DNA of 64,000 nucleotides from NCBI RefSeq assembly GCF_000165735.1, contig NZ_GL538177.1, positions 1 to 64,000 of the forward strand. Reading direction: 5' to 3'. This document shows, piece by piece, positions 1 to 10,444 of the stretch. Below the pieces are notes generated by a model that saw only the letters and a program-made list of their open reading frames with translations, was not told where the DNA came from and did not search any database. The DNA comes from Megasphaera micronuciformis F0359 (GTDB lineage Bacteria > Bacillota > Negativicutes > Veillonellales > Megasphaeraceae). The translations under genes and the position numbers were made by a program. How positions within the stretch are numbered: position 1 is the first letter of the stretch; every line of letters begins with the position of its first letter.

Positions 1-50
1 ATTCACCTTCTCTTGTCAACCTCTTTTTATCTGTTTTTCCGTTTTATACA

Positions 51-91
51 TAAAAAGTACGGAGTATACAAGATTTTGTATACCCCGTACT
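51..91 (-). terminator. Intrinsic terminator of the FAD-linked oxidase gene
   Basis: Arms at 56-69 and 78-91 pair almost perfectly around an 8-nt loop. On the minus strand the hairpin is followed by a T-run (51-55), just downstream of the oxidase stop at 102. Confidence 0.8.
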
Positions 92-101
92 CTATGCTCC
101 T

Positions 102-1511
102 CTATTCGTCGATATCTACAATCTTCGACGGATTCATAATATTGTTCGGATCGAGGGCTTTTTTAATAGCTTTAATAATATTGCGTTCCCCTTCCGGCGT
201 ATGACGTTTGAATTCTTTCAATTTCTTATACCCTACGCCGTGTTCACCCGACATCTTACCGCCCAAAGCATAGACTTCCTTAAAGAGATCGGCATGGAAG
301 GATTCCATCTTTTCCATCCACCCTTCAGGCGACAAGCCGTCCTTATTCAAGGGCAATACGTGAATATTGCCGTCACCGATATGGGCAACCGTAACAGTGT
401 AAAGACCGTGTTTTTCTTTTAAGGCCGGCAGCTTGGATGTAATTTCGGCAATCTTGTCCAAGGGTACAACAAAGTCTTCGGCAACAAACATAATATCGAT
501 GTCTCTCGCCGCTTCGGCAAATTGGCGGCGGCAACCCCAAATGCGTTCATCCGCCGCAATAACATCGACGGCACCGCATGCTTCACAAACATCGCCGGCC
601 TTTTCCATCTTTCTGTCCAACTCATCTTCATCAAAAGTTTCTACCGTTACGATAACATAGCAGACCCCTTCATCTACATGGGGCAATGTAATATCGCAAT
701 AGTTTGACGAAATTTTCAATGCTTCATTATCCATGTATTCAATGCTGGTCGGTTCAATCCCCGCTTTGAGCAACTTGTTCGGCAAGGTAAAGGCTTCGTC
801 ATCAGTCTTAAAAATAGATACCAGGTCAAACTTATAGGGCGGTAAAGGACGAAGTTTCAACGTGACTTCCGTAATAATCCCCAAGGTGCCTTCAGAGCCG
901 CAGAAAAGCTGTTCCAGACAGTAGCCGGTCGAACATTTTTGTAAGCGGCCGCCGATATCTACAATATCCCCTGTCGGGGTAACCACCTTCATGCCGTAAA
1001 TTTGATTTCTCGTCGTACCGTATTTAACAGCCTTATTGCCGCCCGCATTGGTTGCCACATTACCGCCGATTTGACAGCTGTCGGCACTACACGGATCTCC
1101 GGCATATAAAAGCCCCCGTTGACGACACTGTTCCTGTATTTCACTGGTCCGAACGCCCGTCTGAACAACGGCGTACAAATTATCTTCATCCAGTTCCAGA
1201 ATCTTATTCATTCTGTCGAGTTCCATAACCAACCCGTGGTGAATGGGAATAGCTCCACAGGCAACGCCCGATCCGGCGGCACGCGGCGTAATCGGAACTA
1301 GGTGTTCATTGGCAAGTTTCACAACGGCCGCTACTTGTTCCGTCGTTTCCGGGAAAACGACCACTTCCGGTGTACGGAACCAGTAGGAGTTCCCTTCTTC
1401 ATCCGTTTGGAAGGTCAGAAGTTTTTCCGGGTCCGTCGTAACTCCCTTTTCTCCTAAAATACTACGCAATTTTTCAACAAATTCCGGTGTAACCTTATTG
1501 AATTTAGACAT
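102..1511 (-). CDS. FAD-binding 2-hydroxyacid oxidase (GlcD / D-lactate dehydrogenase family)
   Basis: A 469-residue flavoprotein of the GlcD/D-lactate dehydrogenase family, which oxidises 2-hydroxyacids such as glycolate or D-lactate to 2-oxoacids. The N-terminal FAD-binding-4 domain spans about residues 45-210, with the PRAAGSG region near 77-82 and GGNVATNAGG at 149-158. The C-terminal FAD-oxidase domain carries HIGDGNIH and GEHGVG, the usual substrate and metal motifs. A good GGAGGG ribosome site precedes the ATG. It lies 38 bp downstream of a BASS-type transporter on the same strand, so the two are probably co-transcribed and may handle one organic acid. The partner Fe-S subunit (GlcF type) is not adjacent. 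The exact substrate cannot be read from the sequence. Confidence 0.9.
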   Translation of the reverse strand: MSKFNKVTPEFVEKLRSILGEKGVTTDPEKLLTFQTDEEGNSYWFRTPEVVVFPETTEQVAAVVKLANEHLVPITPRAAGSGVACGAIPIHHGLVMELDRMNKILELDEDNLYAVVQTGVRTSEIQEQCRQRGLLYAGDPCSADSCQIGGNVATNAGGNKAVKYGTTRNQIYGMKVVTPTGDIVDIGGRLQKCSTGYCLEQLFCGSEGTLGIITEVTLKLRPLPPYKFDLVSIFKTDDEAFTLPNKLLKAGIEPTSIEYMDNEALKISSNYCDITLPHVDEGVCYVIVTVETFDEDELDRKMEKAGDVCEACGAVDVIAADERIWGCRRQFAEAARDIDIMFVAEDFVVPLDKIAEITSKLPALKEKHGLYTVTVAHIGDGNIHVLPLNKDGLSPEGWMEKMESFHADLFKEVYALGGKMSGEHGVGYKKLKEFKRHTPEGERNIIKAIKKALDPNNIMNPSKIVDIDE

Positions 1512-1549
1512 GATTTCATTCCCTCCGTTTACATTAAGCCGTTTTAATC

Positions 1550-2497
1550 TTACTGTCCCATGCCGCCCGCTTTAGTATCGCGACCGGCCCACACAGAAGC
1601 TATAAACGAACAACAAATAGTAGTCCATACGACACCGATGGCCCCCGGCAAGGCTGCCACGGGATCGAAGTACTGTACGGCCAGTGCTACGGCTAAGGCC
1701 GTATTCTGAACGCCGACAACAAAGGTCATGGCTTTACCCTTTTCAGCCGGCATACGCAAAAGTTTGGATACGAAAAAACCGAGTGCCAAACCGCAGAAAG
1801 TATACAATACCAGTGCCACAGCCGCTTCCAGTGCTACTGCCTGTAACAACTTGACGTTTAAGGCCACGACAACCAGCGTTACCGTAACGATGGCAAAAAT
1901 AGTTGTCGCCGGCACGAGTGCCAAGATAGTATCCATATACTTCGCTGCCGCCTTACGAATGACCAGTCCGAGTACCACCGGTACAATGACAATTTTAATA
2001 ATGCTCATAAACAACGCCATTCCGTCAACATTCATATACGTTCCGGCATAAAACATCAACAAGGTCGGCATGACAAGAGGTGCCAACATAGTGCTGATAC
2101 TGGAAATAGTAACGGATAACGCCTTATCCCCTTTTGCCAAAAAGGTCATGACATTCGACGTCGTTCCCGTCGGCGAACAGCCCAACAGTATAAGTCCCAC
2201 TGCAAGCATGGGAGACAATCCCAAAATCTTACCTAAGCCGATCCCGACCAAGGGCATACATATATATACAGTAAGAATACCGATAATAACATCCTTCGGT
2301 CGTAATATAATCAGCTTAAAGTCCTGTGGGGTCATCGAAAGTCCCATGCCGAGCATAATTAAACTCAGACAGGGAGAAATCACCACCTTGTAATCGCGAA
2401 ACATGTGCGGCCACATGTAAGCGATAGCGGCCGATATGATAACCCATAAAGGTACATATTTAGCCATGAAGGCAATACACTTTTTCCAATCACCCAT
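1550..2497 (-). CDS. BASS-family (bile acid:Na+ symporter-like) membrane transporter
   Basis: A 315-residue, almost entirely hydrophobic protein with about nine or ten membrane helices. It carries the family signature around GLILLGCSPTGTTSNV (near residues 100-116), which contains the conserved GCSPGG-like crossover region. BASS proteins move organic anions (bile acids, pyruvate, pantothenate, other 2-oxoacids) with Na+. The start is supported by AGGAGG eight bases before the ATG. It sits directly upstream of the 2-hydroxyacid oxidase, so a 2-oxo or 2-hydroxy acid is a reasonable guess for the substrate; this is inference from context only. Confidence 0.85.
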   Translation of the reverse strand: MGDWKKCIAFMAKYVPLWVIISAAIAYMWPHMFRDYKVVISPCLSLIMLGMGLSMTPQDFKLIILRPKDVIIGILTVYICMPLVGIGLGKILGLSPMLAVGLILLGCSPTGTTSNVMTFLAKGDKALSVTISSISTMLAPLVMPTLLMFYAGTYMNVDGMALFMSIIKIVIVPVVLGLVIRKAAAKYMDTILALVPATTIFAIVTVTLVVVALNVKLLQAVALEAAVALVLYTFCGLALGFFVSKLLRMPAEKGKAMTFVVGVQNTALAVALAVQYFDPVAALPGAIGVVWTTICCSFIASVWAGRDTKAGGMGQ

Positions 2498-2653
2498 AGC
2501 ATCCCCTCCTAATATATATTTATAAGTACATAATAATTATATCAAAGAGGCGTCCTAGTATAAATAGGAATAAACGGCTTATTTGTCATTTATATAACGA
2601 TTACTTTCTTCTTGCCGTTTATGCAAAATACGCTTAAACGTTTATCTTTATAC

Positions 2654-2691
2654 AAAAAAGGCATTTTTGCCGTAAAGCAAAAATGCCTTTT
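2654..2691 (-). terminator. Terminator of gyrA (could act on both strands)
   Basis: Two 15-base arms (AAAAGGCATTTTTGC and its complement) flank a 6-nt loop, with T-runs on both sides. It lies 9 bp beyond the gyrA stop. Confidence 0.85.
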
Positions 2692-2699
2692 CTTACATT

Positions 2700-5165
2700 C
2701 TACATCAGCGTATCTTGGACCGGTTCGTCGCTTCCTTCAACAGAAATCGTATCGAGAGCGGCCACTTTATCGTTTTCTTCAAGTCGCTGAATCTTGACTC
2801 CCGACGTATTGCGTCCCTTCTTAACACCGATACTTTCAATATCCGTGCGAATGACGATGCCGTTTGAAGTAATGAGTATGAGCTCTTGCGTATTCCGAAC
2901 AACTTCAACACCCACAATGACCCCGGTCTTCGGCGTAATCTTAAAGTTTTTTACGCCCTTACCGCCACGACGCTGGACCTTATAGGCATCTACGTTATTG
3001 CGCTTGCCGAAGCCTTCTTCACTGACTGTAAGCACTTGTGAATCATCGGCCAGGATGTCGGCACCGATAACCATATCGTCTTCAGCAAGAGTGATGCCGC
3101 GAACGCCGCGCGTATTTCTGCCCATGGGCCGTACATCCGTTTCTTTGAAGCAAATAGCCATGCCCTGCTTTGTGGCAAGGATGATATTCTGATCACCCTT
3201 GGTCATGCGAACCTTAGCCAGGTGGTCACCGTCCATAAGAGATATAGCAATGAGACCGTTACGGCGTACATTACTGAATTCCTGTAAGGACGTCTTCTTT
3301 ACAAGGCCCCGTTCCGTCGCCATGAACAAGTTTGCCTGCGGATCGACCTGGTCAACATCAATCAACGCGTTTACTTTTTCCCCTTGTGACAGAGGCAAAA
3401 GGTTAATGGCCGCAATACCCTTGGAGTTTCGGCTGTTTGCTTCGGGAATTTCATAAGACTTCAGGCGATAGACGCGACCGAAGTTGGTAAAGAAAAGCAC
3501 CGTATTATGAGCCGACGTATATAAAAGATGGTTAACCGCATCTTCATCCTTCGTCGCCATTCCCTTTATGCCGCGACCTCCTTTATTTTGTGTATGGTAT
3601 ACATTGGCATTAATACGTTTAATATAGCCGCGTCTGGTCAGGGTCAGCACCATACGTTCATTAGGAATGAGGTCCTCTACATTTAATTCCGACGTATCCG
3701 CTTCAATCTGTGTGCGGCGTTTATCGGCATACTTCTTCTTCGTTTCCAGAAGTTCATCTCTGATAATACCCATGAGTTTGTGTTCATCAGCCAAGACACT
3801 CCGCAAGTAATCGATTGTCTTTTCCAGTTCGGCATATTCTTCCTGAATCTTGTCGCGTTCCAAACCGGTTAAGCGACGTAAACGCATATCCAAAATGGCA
3901 ATGGACTGCTTTTCGCTCAAATCGAATTTACTCATTAAGGCATTCTTGGCAATTTCATCCGTAGCCGATTCACGAATCGTCTTAATGACTTCATCTATGT
4001 GATCGAGGGCAATGAGCAACCCTTCCAAAATGTGCGCCCGCGCTAAGGCCTTATCCAGTTCAAAACGGCAACGTCTGGTAACGACGACCTTGCGATGTTC
4101 CAAATAATAAGCCAATACTTCGCGCAACGTCAGTACCCGCGGATGTCCGTCCACAAGAGCCAACATGATAACGCCGAACGTTTCTTGCAGCTGTGTATGT
4201 TTATATAATTTATTGAGAATAATATCGGGATTTACGTCGGCACGCAATTCAATGACGATCCGCATACCTTTACGGTCCGATTCGTCACGTAATGCCGTAA
4301 TGCCGTCAATATCCTTATTGCGCGACAAATCGGCAATACTTTCGATAACCCGAGCCTTATTGACCTGATAGGGAATCTCCGTAATGACAATGCGATTCTT
4401 CCCTTTGGACATCGGTTCAATTTCGGCGCAAGAGCGCATCTTCACACTACCGCGACCGGTCGAATACGCTTTAAGTATGCCTTCACGACCGAGAATCTTA
4501 GCGCCCGTCGGAAAATCAGGACCCTGAATCTTTGTCATCAACTGATCCAACGTTACATCCGGATCATCAATCATCATGACAAGCCCGTCAATTACTTCCC
4601 CTAAATTATGAGGAGGTATATTTGTCGCCATACCGACGGCAATCCCTGCCGAGCCGTTTACCAGGAGGTTCGGGATTTTAGCGGGAAGTACGGTCGGTTC
4701 CTGTAAGGAGCCGTCATAGTTCGGCATGAAATCGACAGTCTCTTTGTCAATATCCGCCAGCATTTCGCCCGTAATCTTTGCCATACGTACTTCAGTGTAA
4801 CGCATGGCAGCCGCCGAGTCGCCGTCTACGGAACCGAAGTTGCCATGACCGTCTACTAAGGGATAACGCGTCGAAAAATCCTGTGCCAAGCGAACGGTCG
4901 CATCATACACGGAACTGTCCCCGTGCGGATGATACTTACCTAATACTTCACCGACAATACGTGCCGACTTCTTATACGGTTTATTAGGTGTCATACCGGC
5001 TTCGTGCATAGCATACAAAATGCGACGATGAACGGGTTTTAACCCGTCTCGTACATCGGGCAACGCACGCGTAATAATAACACTCATGGCGTAGTCGATA
5101 TACGAATTTTGCATTTCGTGTTCCAAGCACACGGGTAACACTTTATCAAATTGCTGTTCGTCCAC
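2700..5165 (-). CDS. gyrA: DNA gyrase subunit A
   Basis: An 821-residue DNA-cleaving subunit of gyrase, the topoisomerase that introduces negative supercoils. The catalytic tyrosine is Tyr123 in AMRYTEVRM. The quinolone-resistance region reads HPHGDS...YD with Ser84 and Asp88 (Escherichia coli Ser83 and Asp87), so the quinolone-sensitive residues are present. The C-terminal domain contains the GyrA box QRRGGKG, which separates it from ParC. The start is GTG with GAGGTG upstream. No gyrB is in the window. A 9-bp stem-loop (5208-5229) lies in the 5' leader. Confidence 0.97.
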   Translation of the reverse strand: MDEQQFDKVLPVCLEHEMQNSYIDYAMSVIITRALPDVRDGLKPVHRRILYAMHEAGMTPNKPYKKSARIVGEVLGKYHPHGDSSVYDATVRLAQDFSTRYPLVDGHGNFGSVDGDSAAAMRYTEVRMAKITGEMLADIDKETVDFMPNYDGSLQEPTVLPAKIPNLLVNGSAGIAVGMATNIPPHNLGEVIDGLVMMIDDPDVTLDQLMTKIQGPDFPTGAKILGREGILKAYSTGRGSVKMRSCAEIEPMSKGKNRIVITEIPYQVNKARVIESIADLSRNKDIDGITALRDESDRKGMRIVIELRADVNPDIILNKLYKHTQLQETFGVIMLALVDGHPRVLTLREVLAYYLEHRKVVVTRRCRFELDKALARAHILEGLLIALDHIDEVIKTIRESATDEIAKNALMSKFDLSEKQSIAILDMRLRRLTGLERDKIQEEYAELEKTIDYLRSVLADEHKLMGIIRDELLETKKKYADKRRTQIEADTSELNVEDLIPNERMVLTLTRRGYIKRINANVYHTQNKGGRGIKGMATKDEDAVNHLLYTSAHNTVLFFTNFGRVYRLKSYEIPEANSRNSKGIAAINLLPLSQGEKVNALIDVDQVDPQANLFMATERGLVKKTSLQEFSNVRRNGLIAISLMDGDHLAKVRMTKGDQNIILATKQGMAICFKETDVRPMGRNTRGVRGITLAEDDMVIGADILADDSQVLTVSEEGFGKRNNVDAYKVQRRGGKGVKNFKITPKTGVIVGVEVVRNTQELILITSNGIVIRTDIESIGVKKGRNTSGVKIQRLEENDKVAALDTISVEGSDEPVQDTLM

Positions 5166-5207
5166 AATGTCACCTCAACTAACCAAAACGTTTTCTTAAA
5201 AACAGCA

Positions 5208-5229
5208 GCTCATAACCGCCGTTATGAGC
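5208..5229 (-). other. Stem-loop between ldh and gyrA
   Basis: GCTCATAAC and GTTATGAGC form a perfect 9-bp stem with a 4-nt loop. On the minus strand TGCTGTTTTT follows, so it may be a weak terminator for the upstream dehydrogenase. If gyrA uses the TATAAT at 5241-5246, it instead lies at the very 5' end of the gyrA mRNA and could act as a stabiliser or attenuator. Confidence 0.5.
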
Positions 5230-5240
5230 ATATCCGTTTT

Positions 5241-5267
5241 ATTATAGCAAATACGGTCGATTTTGAA
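5241..5267 (-). promoter_or_regulatory. Candidate gyrA promoter
   Basis: On the minus strand there is a perfect TATAAT (5241-5246) preceded by TGC (extended -10). A weak -35-like TTCAAA sits 15 bp further upstream (5262-5267). Confidence 0.45.
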
Positions 5268-5288
5268 CAGGTTTACGTAGCTCGTCAT

Positions 5289-6242
5289 TTACAAAGACTC
5301 GGCTCTGTCAAGGAAGGACCGTATAATTTCGCAAGAAGCGTGGAATTTTTCCGCTTCTTCGGGTAATAAAGGAACCTCGATGATTTCTTCAATGCCGTTT
5401 TTTCCTAAGACACAAGGTACGCCGGCTACGACATCTTTTTCCCCGTACTGACCCGTAAGAACGGTCGAACACGGCCAAATCAACTTTTGATCATGAAAAA
5501 CCGCACGAATCAACATGAGCGCCGCATTGGCGATGCCAAACTCCGTACAACCCTTAAAGTCCACCTCTATATCGCCAGCCCGTTTAACGCGAGTCTGCAA
5601 CTCATCCAAATCCGTATCAGCTAATTCCGGCTTGCTCTTAATTACATCCGTAAAGGGACGGCCGTTAATACGTACCGTCGACCAGGCGATAAATCCCGAA
5701 TTACCGTGTTCTCCGAGACAAAACCCCTGTATGGAACGGCGGGCATACCCGGTAAGATTGCCGATAACACGAATAAGTCTGTATGTTTCCAAGCTCGTTC
5801 CCGTGCAGAAACAACGACTTGCTTCCCACTTCATAGCCCGACGAATATATTCGCAAATAATATCTGCCGGGTTGGAAATATTAATCATAATACCTTTGAA
5901 ATCCACTGTCTTTAACCGGCTTACCACTTCATCAGCCATACGAATGGAATCGTCAAACATATCCAATCGAGTTTCTCCGGGTTTGCGGCTACGGCCGAAG
6001 GCCGTAACCAGTATATCCGCATCGTTCAACTCTTCATATCCGCCGGCACGAATAACCGTATCGCGACCGCAAGCCGCTCCGGTTACGGCATCGTCCAGAT
6101 CGAAGGCCTGACCGACAGCCTTGTCTTTATCTATATCGATAAGGACGATGTCATCCGCTTCACCCGACTGAATTAATGCCAGTGCTACATGTGAACCTAC
6201 GTGCCCTGCTCCTACAATAACGACTTTCCGAGTATCATACAT
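5289..6242 (-). CDS. L-lactate/malate dehydrogenase family protein
   Basis: A 317-residue NAD-dependent 2-hydroxyacid dehydrogenase of the LDH/MDH family, with the GAGHVGS Rossmann motif at residues 11-17 and the catalytic histidine in GEHGNS. Overall it is LDH-like (KPGETRLDM active-site loop, IGVP-like GVPCVLGKNGI). Two key positions are unusual. The substrate-specificity position 102 (Bacillus LDH numbering, the residue before KPGETR) is Arg, as in malate dehydrogenases, not Gln. The position of Asp168, which pairs with the catalytic His, is Glu (GTSLETYR, with Arg171 kept). Malate/oxaloacetate specificity is therefore as likely as lactate/pyruvate. It lies between purL and gyrA, with about 120 bp to gyrA. 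Confidence 0.85.
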   Translation of the reverse strand: MYDTRKVVIVGAGHVGSHVALALIQSGEADDIVLIDIDKDKAVGQAFDLDDAVTGAACGRDTVIRAGGYEELNDADILVTAFGRSRKPGETRLDMFDDSIRMADEVVSRLKTVDFKGIMINISNPADIICEYIRRAMKWEASRCFCTGTSLETYRLIRVIGNLTGYARRSIQGFCLGEHGNSGFIAWSTVRINGRPFTDVIKSKPELADTDLDELQTRVKRAGDIEVDFKGCTEFGIANAALMLIRAVFHDQKLIWPCSTVLTGQYGEKDVVAGVPCVLGKNGIEEIIEVPLLPEEAEKFHASCEIIRSFLDRAESL

Positions 6243-6266
6243 CTTTTACGTCCCTCCGGTTTTATA

Positions 6267-9200
6267 TTATTTGAAATATTCCGTACCTGCTGCAAAGATG
6301 GGTTGTACCTTATTACCGTCAATGTTTCTGAACATCGTTTCACCTGTATATCGTTCCGTATGTGCCATCTTTCCGAGAACACGACCATCGGGACTGGTAA
6401 TACCTTCAACGGCAAATACCGATTGATTCGGATTAAACGTACTGTCATAAGTAGCCTTACCGTTCAAATCTACATACTGAGTAGCAATCTGGCCCTTAGC
6501 CGCCAGTTGACGAATCTGTTCGGGCGATGCGACAAAACGACCTTCACCGTGAGAGATCGCCACCGTATGTATATCACCGGCCCTTACATTGGAAAACCAC
6601 GGCGACATGACGGATACTACCTTCGTATCGACCATGCGCGACAAGTGGCGACCAATGGTATTATACGTAAGCGTCGGACTGTCGGCCTTTAGAGGCTGAA
6701 TATGTCCGTACGGTAACAGGCCAAGTTTAATTAAGGCCTGGAAGCCGTTGCAAACACCGAGAACCAAGCCGTCCCGCTTATACAGCAAGGACTCCAAGGC
6801 TTCCGCTAAGGCCGGGTTACGGAATAAGGTAGCAATAAACTTGCCCGACCCTTCCGGTTCGTCACCGGCACTGAAACCGCCGGGGAACATAATAATCTGC
6901 GCTTGCCCAATGCGCTTTCTCATTTCTTCAATAGAGTCTTCTAAGGCCTGCGGCGTTTCATTGCGAATAATAAAGGTATCCGTCACGGCCCCGGCCGCTT
7001 CAAAGGCATCTGCCGAATCGTATTCGCAGTTCGTTCCCGGGCAAACGGGAATAAAGACGCGAGGCTTGCCGAATGATTCGCTCCGTTTCGGGCCGTACGT
7101 TGTATAAAGAGGTAATTCGGCACTTCCATCCGCCGATTGGCTCTGCAAGGGGAAAATACGCGATAAAGTTTTTTCCCAAGCAGTCTGCAATTCTGATAAG
7201 GAAATACGCACGTCTCCTGCAACGGCTGCGGGCTCTTCAATCGTCTGAGCCACGACGGCAACGGCATTGAGCTGACTAGCCCATTGAGCCCCTTTTTCAG
7301 CATCCGTTTCCACTACAATCGCTCCATACCGAAGGGCGAACAGGTCTTCAGAGCTTACGTCCGAAGAGACTGTAAAGCCGATCCCGTTGCCGAAAGCCAT
7401 TTCCGCAAGCGTGGCTGCCAACCCGCCCTTACCGACGGCACGTGCACTGTAAATATCTCCTGATACCATGTGTTCATGAATAAAGTCGCAGTGCTGACGG
7501 AATACGTCCCAATCCAAAACAGCATCTTCGCCGCGGCGAACATCAAAGAGAACAATTGCATGTCCGGCCTTTTTAAATTCGGGTGAAACAATGTGTTTTG
7601 CATTTTCCGTCGTTACGGCAAAGGATACCAGCGTCGGCGGAACCGTCAGCTGTTCAAAGGTACCGCTCATGCTGTCTTTACCGCCGATAGCCGCAATTTG
7701 CAGTTCCTTCTGAGCCGTATACGCCCCCAACAGAGCTGCCACGGGCTCACCCCAAGCACGAGCATCCGTACCGAGGCTTCTGAAAAATTCCTGCAGCGTT
7801 AAATATGCTTTTGTACGGTCGCCCCCTAAGGCCACTAACTTCGCTACAGACTGAACGACAGCATATAAAGCGCCATGGAAGGGGCTCCATGATGCCAACT
7901 CGGGATCATATCCGTGGGTGAAAACACTGGCTGTTTCCGTCTTTTGTCCCACACCTACGGGAATACGTGCAACCATACCTTCAACCGGAGTCTTTTGGTA
8001 TTTTCCGCCGAAGGGCATGAGAACGGTACGGGCACCGATAGTGCTGTCAAAGCATTCCGCAAGGCCCTGTTCAGACGCTATATTCAATGAGCCCATGGTG
8101 CTTAGCCATGTGTCCTTAACATCTGTTACGACAGGTGCCGTAAAGAAATCTTCCTCTTTCGGATTTTGTACGACAGCCTGACGGTGCTGCATGACACCGT
8201 TTGTATTCAGGAATCGGCGAGATAAGTCTACGACATCCTTGTTTCGCCATTTCATAACCAGACGATTCGTACCCGTGACAGTAGCGACTACTGTTGCTTC
8301 CAAATTCTCTTCCGTCGCATAAGCCATAAACTTTTCTGCATCTTTAGCCGCAACGACAACGGCCATACGTTCCTGCGATTCGGAAATAGCCAATTCTGTT
8401 CCGTCGAGCCCCTCATACTTCTTAGGTACCGCATCCAGACAAATGTCGAGGCCGTCCGTCAACTCGCCGATAGCCACGGAAACACCGCCGGCACCGAAAT
8501 CATTGCACCTTTTAATAAGAGTTGTGACTTCCCCGCGTCTGAATAAGCGCTGAATCTTTCGTTCTGTAAGAGCATTACCCTTTTGTACTTCCGCCCCGCT
8601 CGTTTCCAAGGACGTAAGCGTATGCTTCTTAGAAGAGCCCGTAGCTCCGCCCATGCCGTCACGACCGGTCTTACCGCCCAAAAGAATAACTACATCGCCG
8701 GGTTGCGGTTCTTCACGAACTACATTGGCACGCGGTGCCGCCCCTAAAACAGCCCCGATTTCCATGCGTTTGGCTACAAAACCGGGATGATAATATTCCT
8801 TAACTTCTCCCGTCGCCAACCCGATCTGATTGCCGTATGAACTGTATCCTTTGGCTGCACCCGTCGTAATCGTTCTCTGCGGCAACTTTCCGGGAATCGT
8901 ATCTTTTACGGCTTGCCTGGGGTCCCCCGCACCGGTTACACGCATAGCCTGGTATACATACGCACGTCCGCTTAAAGGATCACGAATACACCCGCCCAGG
9001 CACGTAGCTGCACCGCCGAAGGGCTCAATTTCTGTCGGATGGTTGTGCGTTTCGTTCTTAAAGAGGAGGAGCCACTCTTCCTGCCTACCGTCTACATCGA
9101 CAGGGACGATAATAGTGCAGGCGTTAATTTCATCCGATTCATCCAAATCCTGCAACTTTCCTGCCGCTTTCAGTTCCTTAACGGCAATGGTCGCCATATC

Positions 9201-10016
9201 CATTAAAGTCTGCGGTTTTTTACGTTTTAAAGCTTCTCGTGTCGTCTTATATGTTTCATAAGCACGACGAACAGGCGCCGTAAAGGTTCCGTTTTCGAAA
9301 ACAATATCCGTGAGTTCCGTCATAAAGGTCGTATGGCGACAATGATCGGACCAATATGTATCGATAACACGAATTTCCGTCATTGTCGGATTACGTTTTT
9401 CTTCATTACGGAAATAGTCGCGGCAAAACAGCAAGTCTTCATAGCTCATCGCCAGGGACAAGCTGTTTCTGAGTTCCTTAAGCTCTTCATCGGACATAGT
9501 GATAAAACCGTCTATTACAGGTACGTCCGCCGGTTCTTCCCAAGCCGTTTCCAAGGTTTTCACTTCTGCTAAAGAGGCCTCTCTTGCTTCAACGGGGTTG
9601 ATGCAATATTGTTTGATTATTTTCTTATCTTCATCCGTCAGGTCCCCGGTAAACACAAAAACTCGGGCTGTCCGTACAACAGCGTCGTTTTTCATAGTCA
9701 ACATTTGCAAACATTGCATAGCCGAGTCGGCCCGCTGGTCATACTGCCCGGGCAAATATTCGATGGGTAGCACAAAAGCCCCGTCGGTTACGGGCAGGGT
9801 ATCGTACACCGCATCCACAGGGGGTTCGGAAAAAATCATATCCTTGGCTGCCGCAAAAGCCGCATCGTCAAGACCGCTCAAATCGTAGCGATTGTACAAA
9901 TGAACGTCTTTAAGTCCGTCAATCAGCAGGTTTTCTTTCAAGTCCGCATACATGCGTCTTGCTTCATGTGCGAATGCATCTTTTTTAGCAACGTATAAAC
10001 GACGAATGGATTGCAT
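6267..10016 (-). CDS. purL: Phosphoribosylformylglycinamidine synthase, single-chain form
   Basis: A 1249-residue FGAM synthase catalysing the ATP- and glutamine-dependent fourth step of purine synthesis. The synthetase part carries WSDHCRHTTF near residue 228 and ETHNHPTEIEPFGGAATC near 320-340. The C-terminal class-I glutamine amidotransferase has CPGTNCEYDSA, the nucleophile Cys in LGVCNGFQ, and the SHGEGRF histidine region. Its length matches the fused single-chain form found in Clostridia and Negativicutes rather than the split PurLQS complex. No other pur genes are nearby. A strong GAGGAGG site precedes the ATG. The 150-bp upstream gap shows no purine-riboswitch signature. Confidence 0.96.
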   Translation of the reverse strand: MQSIRRLYVAKKDAFAHEARRMYADLKENLLIDGLKDVHLYNRYDLSGLDDAAFAAAKDMIFSEPPVDAVYDTLPVTDGAFVLPIEYLPGQYDQRADSAMQCLQMLTMKNDAVVRTARVFVFTGDLTDEDKKIIKQYCINPVEAREASLAEVKTLETAWEEPADVPVIDGFITMSDEELKELRNSLSLAMSYEDLLFCRDYFRNEEKRNPTMTEIRVIDTYWSDHCRHTTFMTELTDIVFENGTFTAPVRRAYETYKTTREALKRKKPQTLMDMATIAVKELKAAGKLQDLDESDEINACTIIVPVDVDGRQEEWLLLFKNETHNHPTEIEPFGGAATCLGGCIRDPLSGRAYVYQAMRVTGAGDPRQAVKDTIPGKLPQRTITTGAAKGYSSYGNQIGLATGEVKEYYHPGFVAKRMEIGAVLGAAPRANVVREEPQPGDVVILLGGKTGRDGMGGATGSSKKHTLTSLETSGAEVQKGNALTERKIQRLFRRGEVTTLIKRCNDFGAGGVSVAIGELTDGLDICLDAVPKKYEGLDGTELAISESQERMAVVVAAKDAEKFMAYATEENLEATVVATVTGTNRLVMKWRNKDVVDLSRRFLNTNGVMQHRQAVVQNPKEEDFFTAPVVTDVKDTWLSTMGSLNIASEQGLAECFDSTIGARTVLMPFGGKYQKTPVEGMVARIPVGVGQKTETASVFTHGYDPELASWSPFHGALYAVVQSVAKLVALGGDRTKAYLTLQEFFRSLGTDARAWGEPVAALLGAYTAQKELQIAAIGGKDSMSGTFEQLTVPPTLVSFAVTTENAKHIVSPEFKKAGHAIVLFDVRRGEDAVLDWDVFRQHCDFIHEHMVSGDIYSARAVGKGGLAATLAEMAFGNGIGFTVSSDVSSEDLFALRYGAIVVETDAEKGAQWASQLNAVAVVAQTIEEPAAVAGDVRISLSELQTAWEKTLSRIFPLQSQSADGSAELPLYTTYGPKRSESFGKPRVFIPVCPGTNCEYDSADAFEAAGAVTDTFIIRNETPQALEDSIEEMRKRIGQAQIIMFPGGFSAGDEPEGSGKFIATLFRNPALAEALESLLYKRDGLVLGVCNGFQALIKLGLLPYGHIQPLKADSPTLTYNTIGRHLSRMVDTKVVSVMSPWFSNVRAGDIHTVAISHGEGRFVASPEQIRQLAAKGQIATQYVDLNGKATYDSTFNPNQSVFAVEGITSPDGRVLGKMAHTERYTGETMFRNIDGNKVQPIFAAGTEYFK

Positions 10017-10165
10017 CGAGTGACCTCCTCAAGTCGATAAATAATTTACTCGTATAGATTATTATACGGCTATACGTCTGTTACTGGCAAGGCAAAAGGC
10101 CATTACCTATGGACAAAATACGCCTCTATGTGTAAGATGTGTACCAATGAGAGGAGCTGTTACTA

Positions 10166-10441
10166 TTGAAACGTGAATTACCTAAAGCCAATGAGGTGTG
10201 GCGGCATTTTAAAAATAAATTATATTTGATCGTGTCTATTGCCACCCATTCGGAAACCCGAGAGCCCTATGTCGTCTACAAAGCCTTATACGACGATTAT
10301 GCAGATTATATTCGCCCTCTGGATATGTTTATGAGCGAGACGGACAAGGTCAAGTACCCTCAAGCCGAACAACACTGGCGCTTTGAAAAAGTTGCCGACG
10401 CGGCTGCTACGGACCCGTACCGCCATACGGACAGGAGGTAA
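10166..10441 (+). CDS. DUF1653 family protein
   Basis: A 91-residue protein matching the DUF1653 pattern: a [WY]RHFKNKLY opening, a HSET..P.VVYKALY core and an IRPLDMF segment. Function is unknown; it is a small, mostly beta, soluble domain. The start is TTG, chosen because GAGGAG lies 9 bases upstream and no ATG or GTG in frame gives the family N terminus. It is followed after 3 bp by an unknown gene, so the pair forms an operon divergent from purL. Confidence 0.8.
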   Translation: MKRELPKANEVWRHFKNKLYLIVSIATHSETREPYVVYKALYDDYADYIRPLDMFMSETDKVKYPQAEQHWRFEKVADAAATDPYRHTDRR

Positions 10442-10444
10442 TTT

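Noticed and set aside
13-204. Short open frame at the window start
   Set aside because: It spans the terminator of the oxidase gene and has no ribosome site or family.
5515-6111. 198-codon open frame on the plus strand
   Set aside because: Shadow of the LDH-family gene on the opposite strand; composition and lack of motifs show it is not coding.
10017-10165. Purine riboswitch upstream of purL
   Set aside because: No three-helix junction with the conserved purine-aptamer loops is seen in the 150-bp gap.
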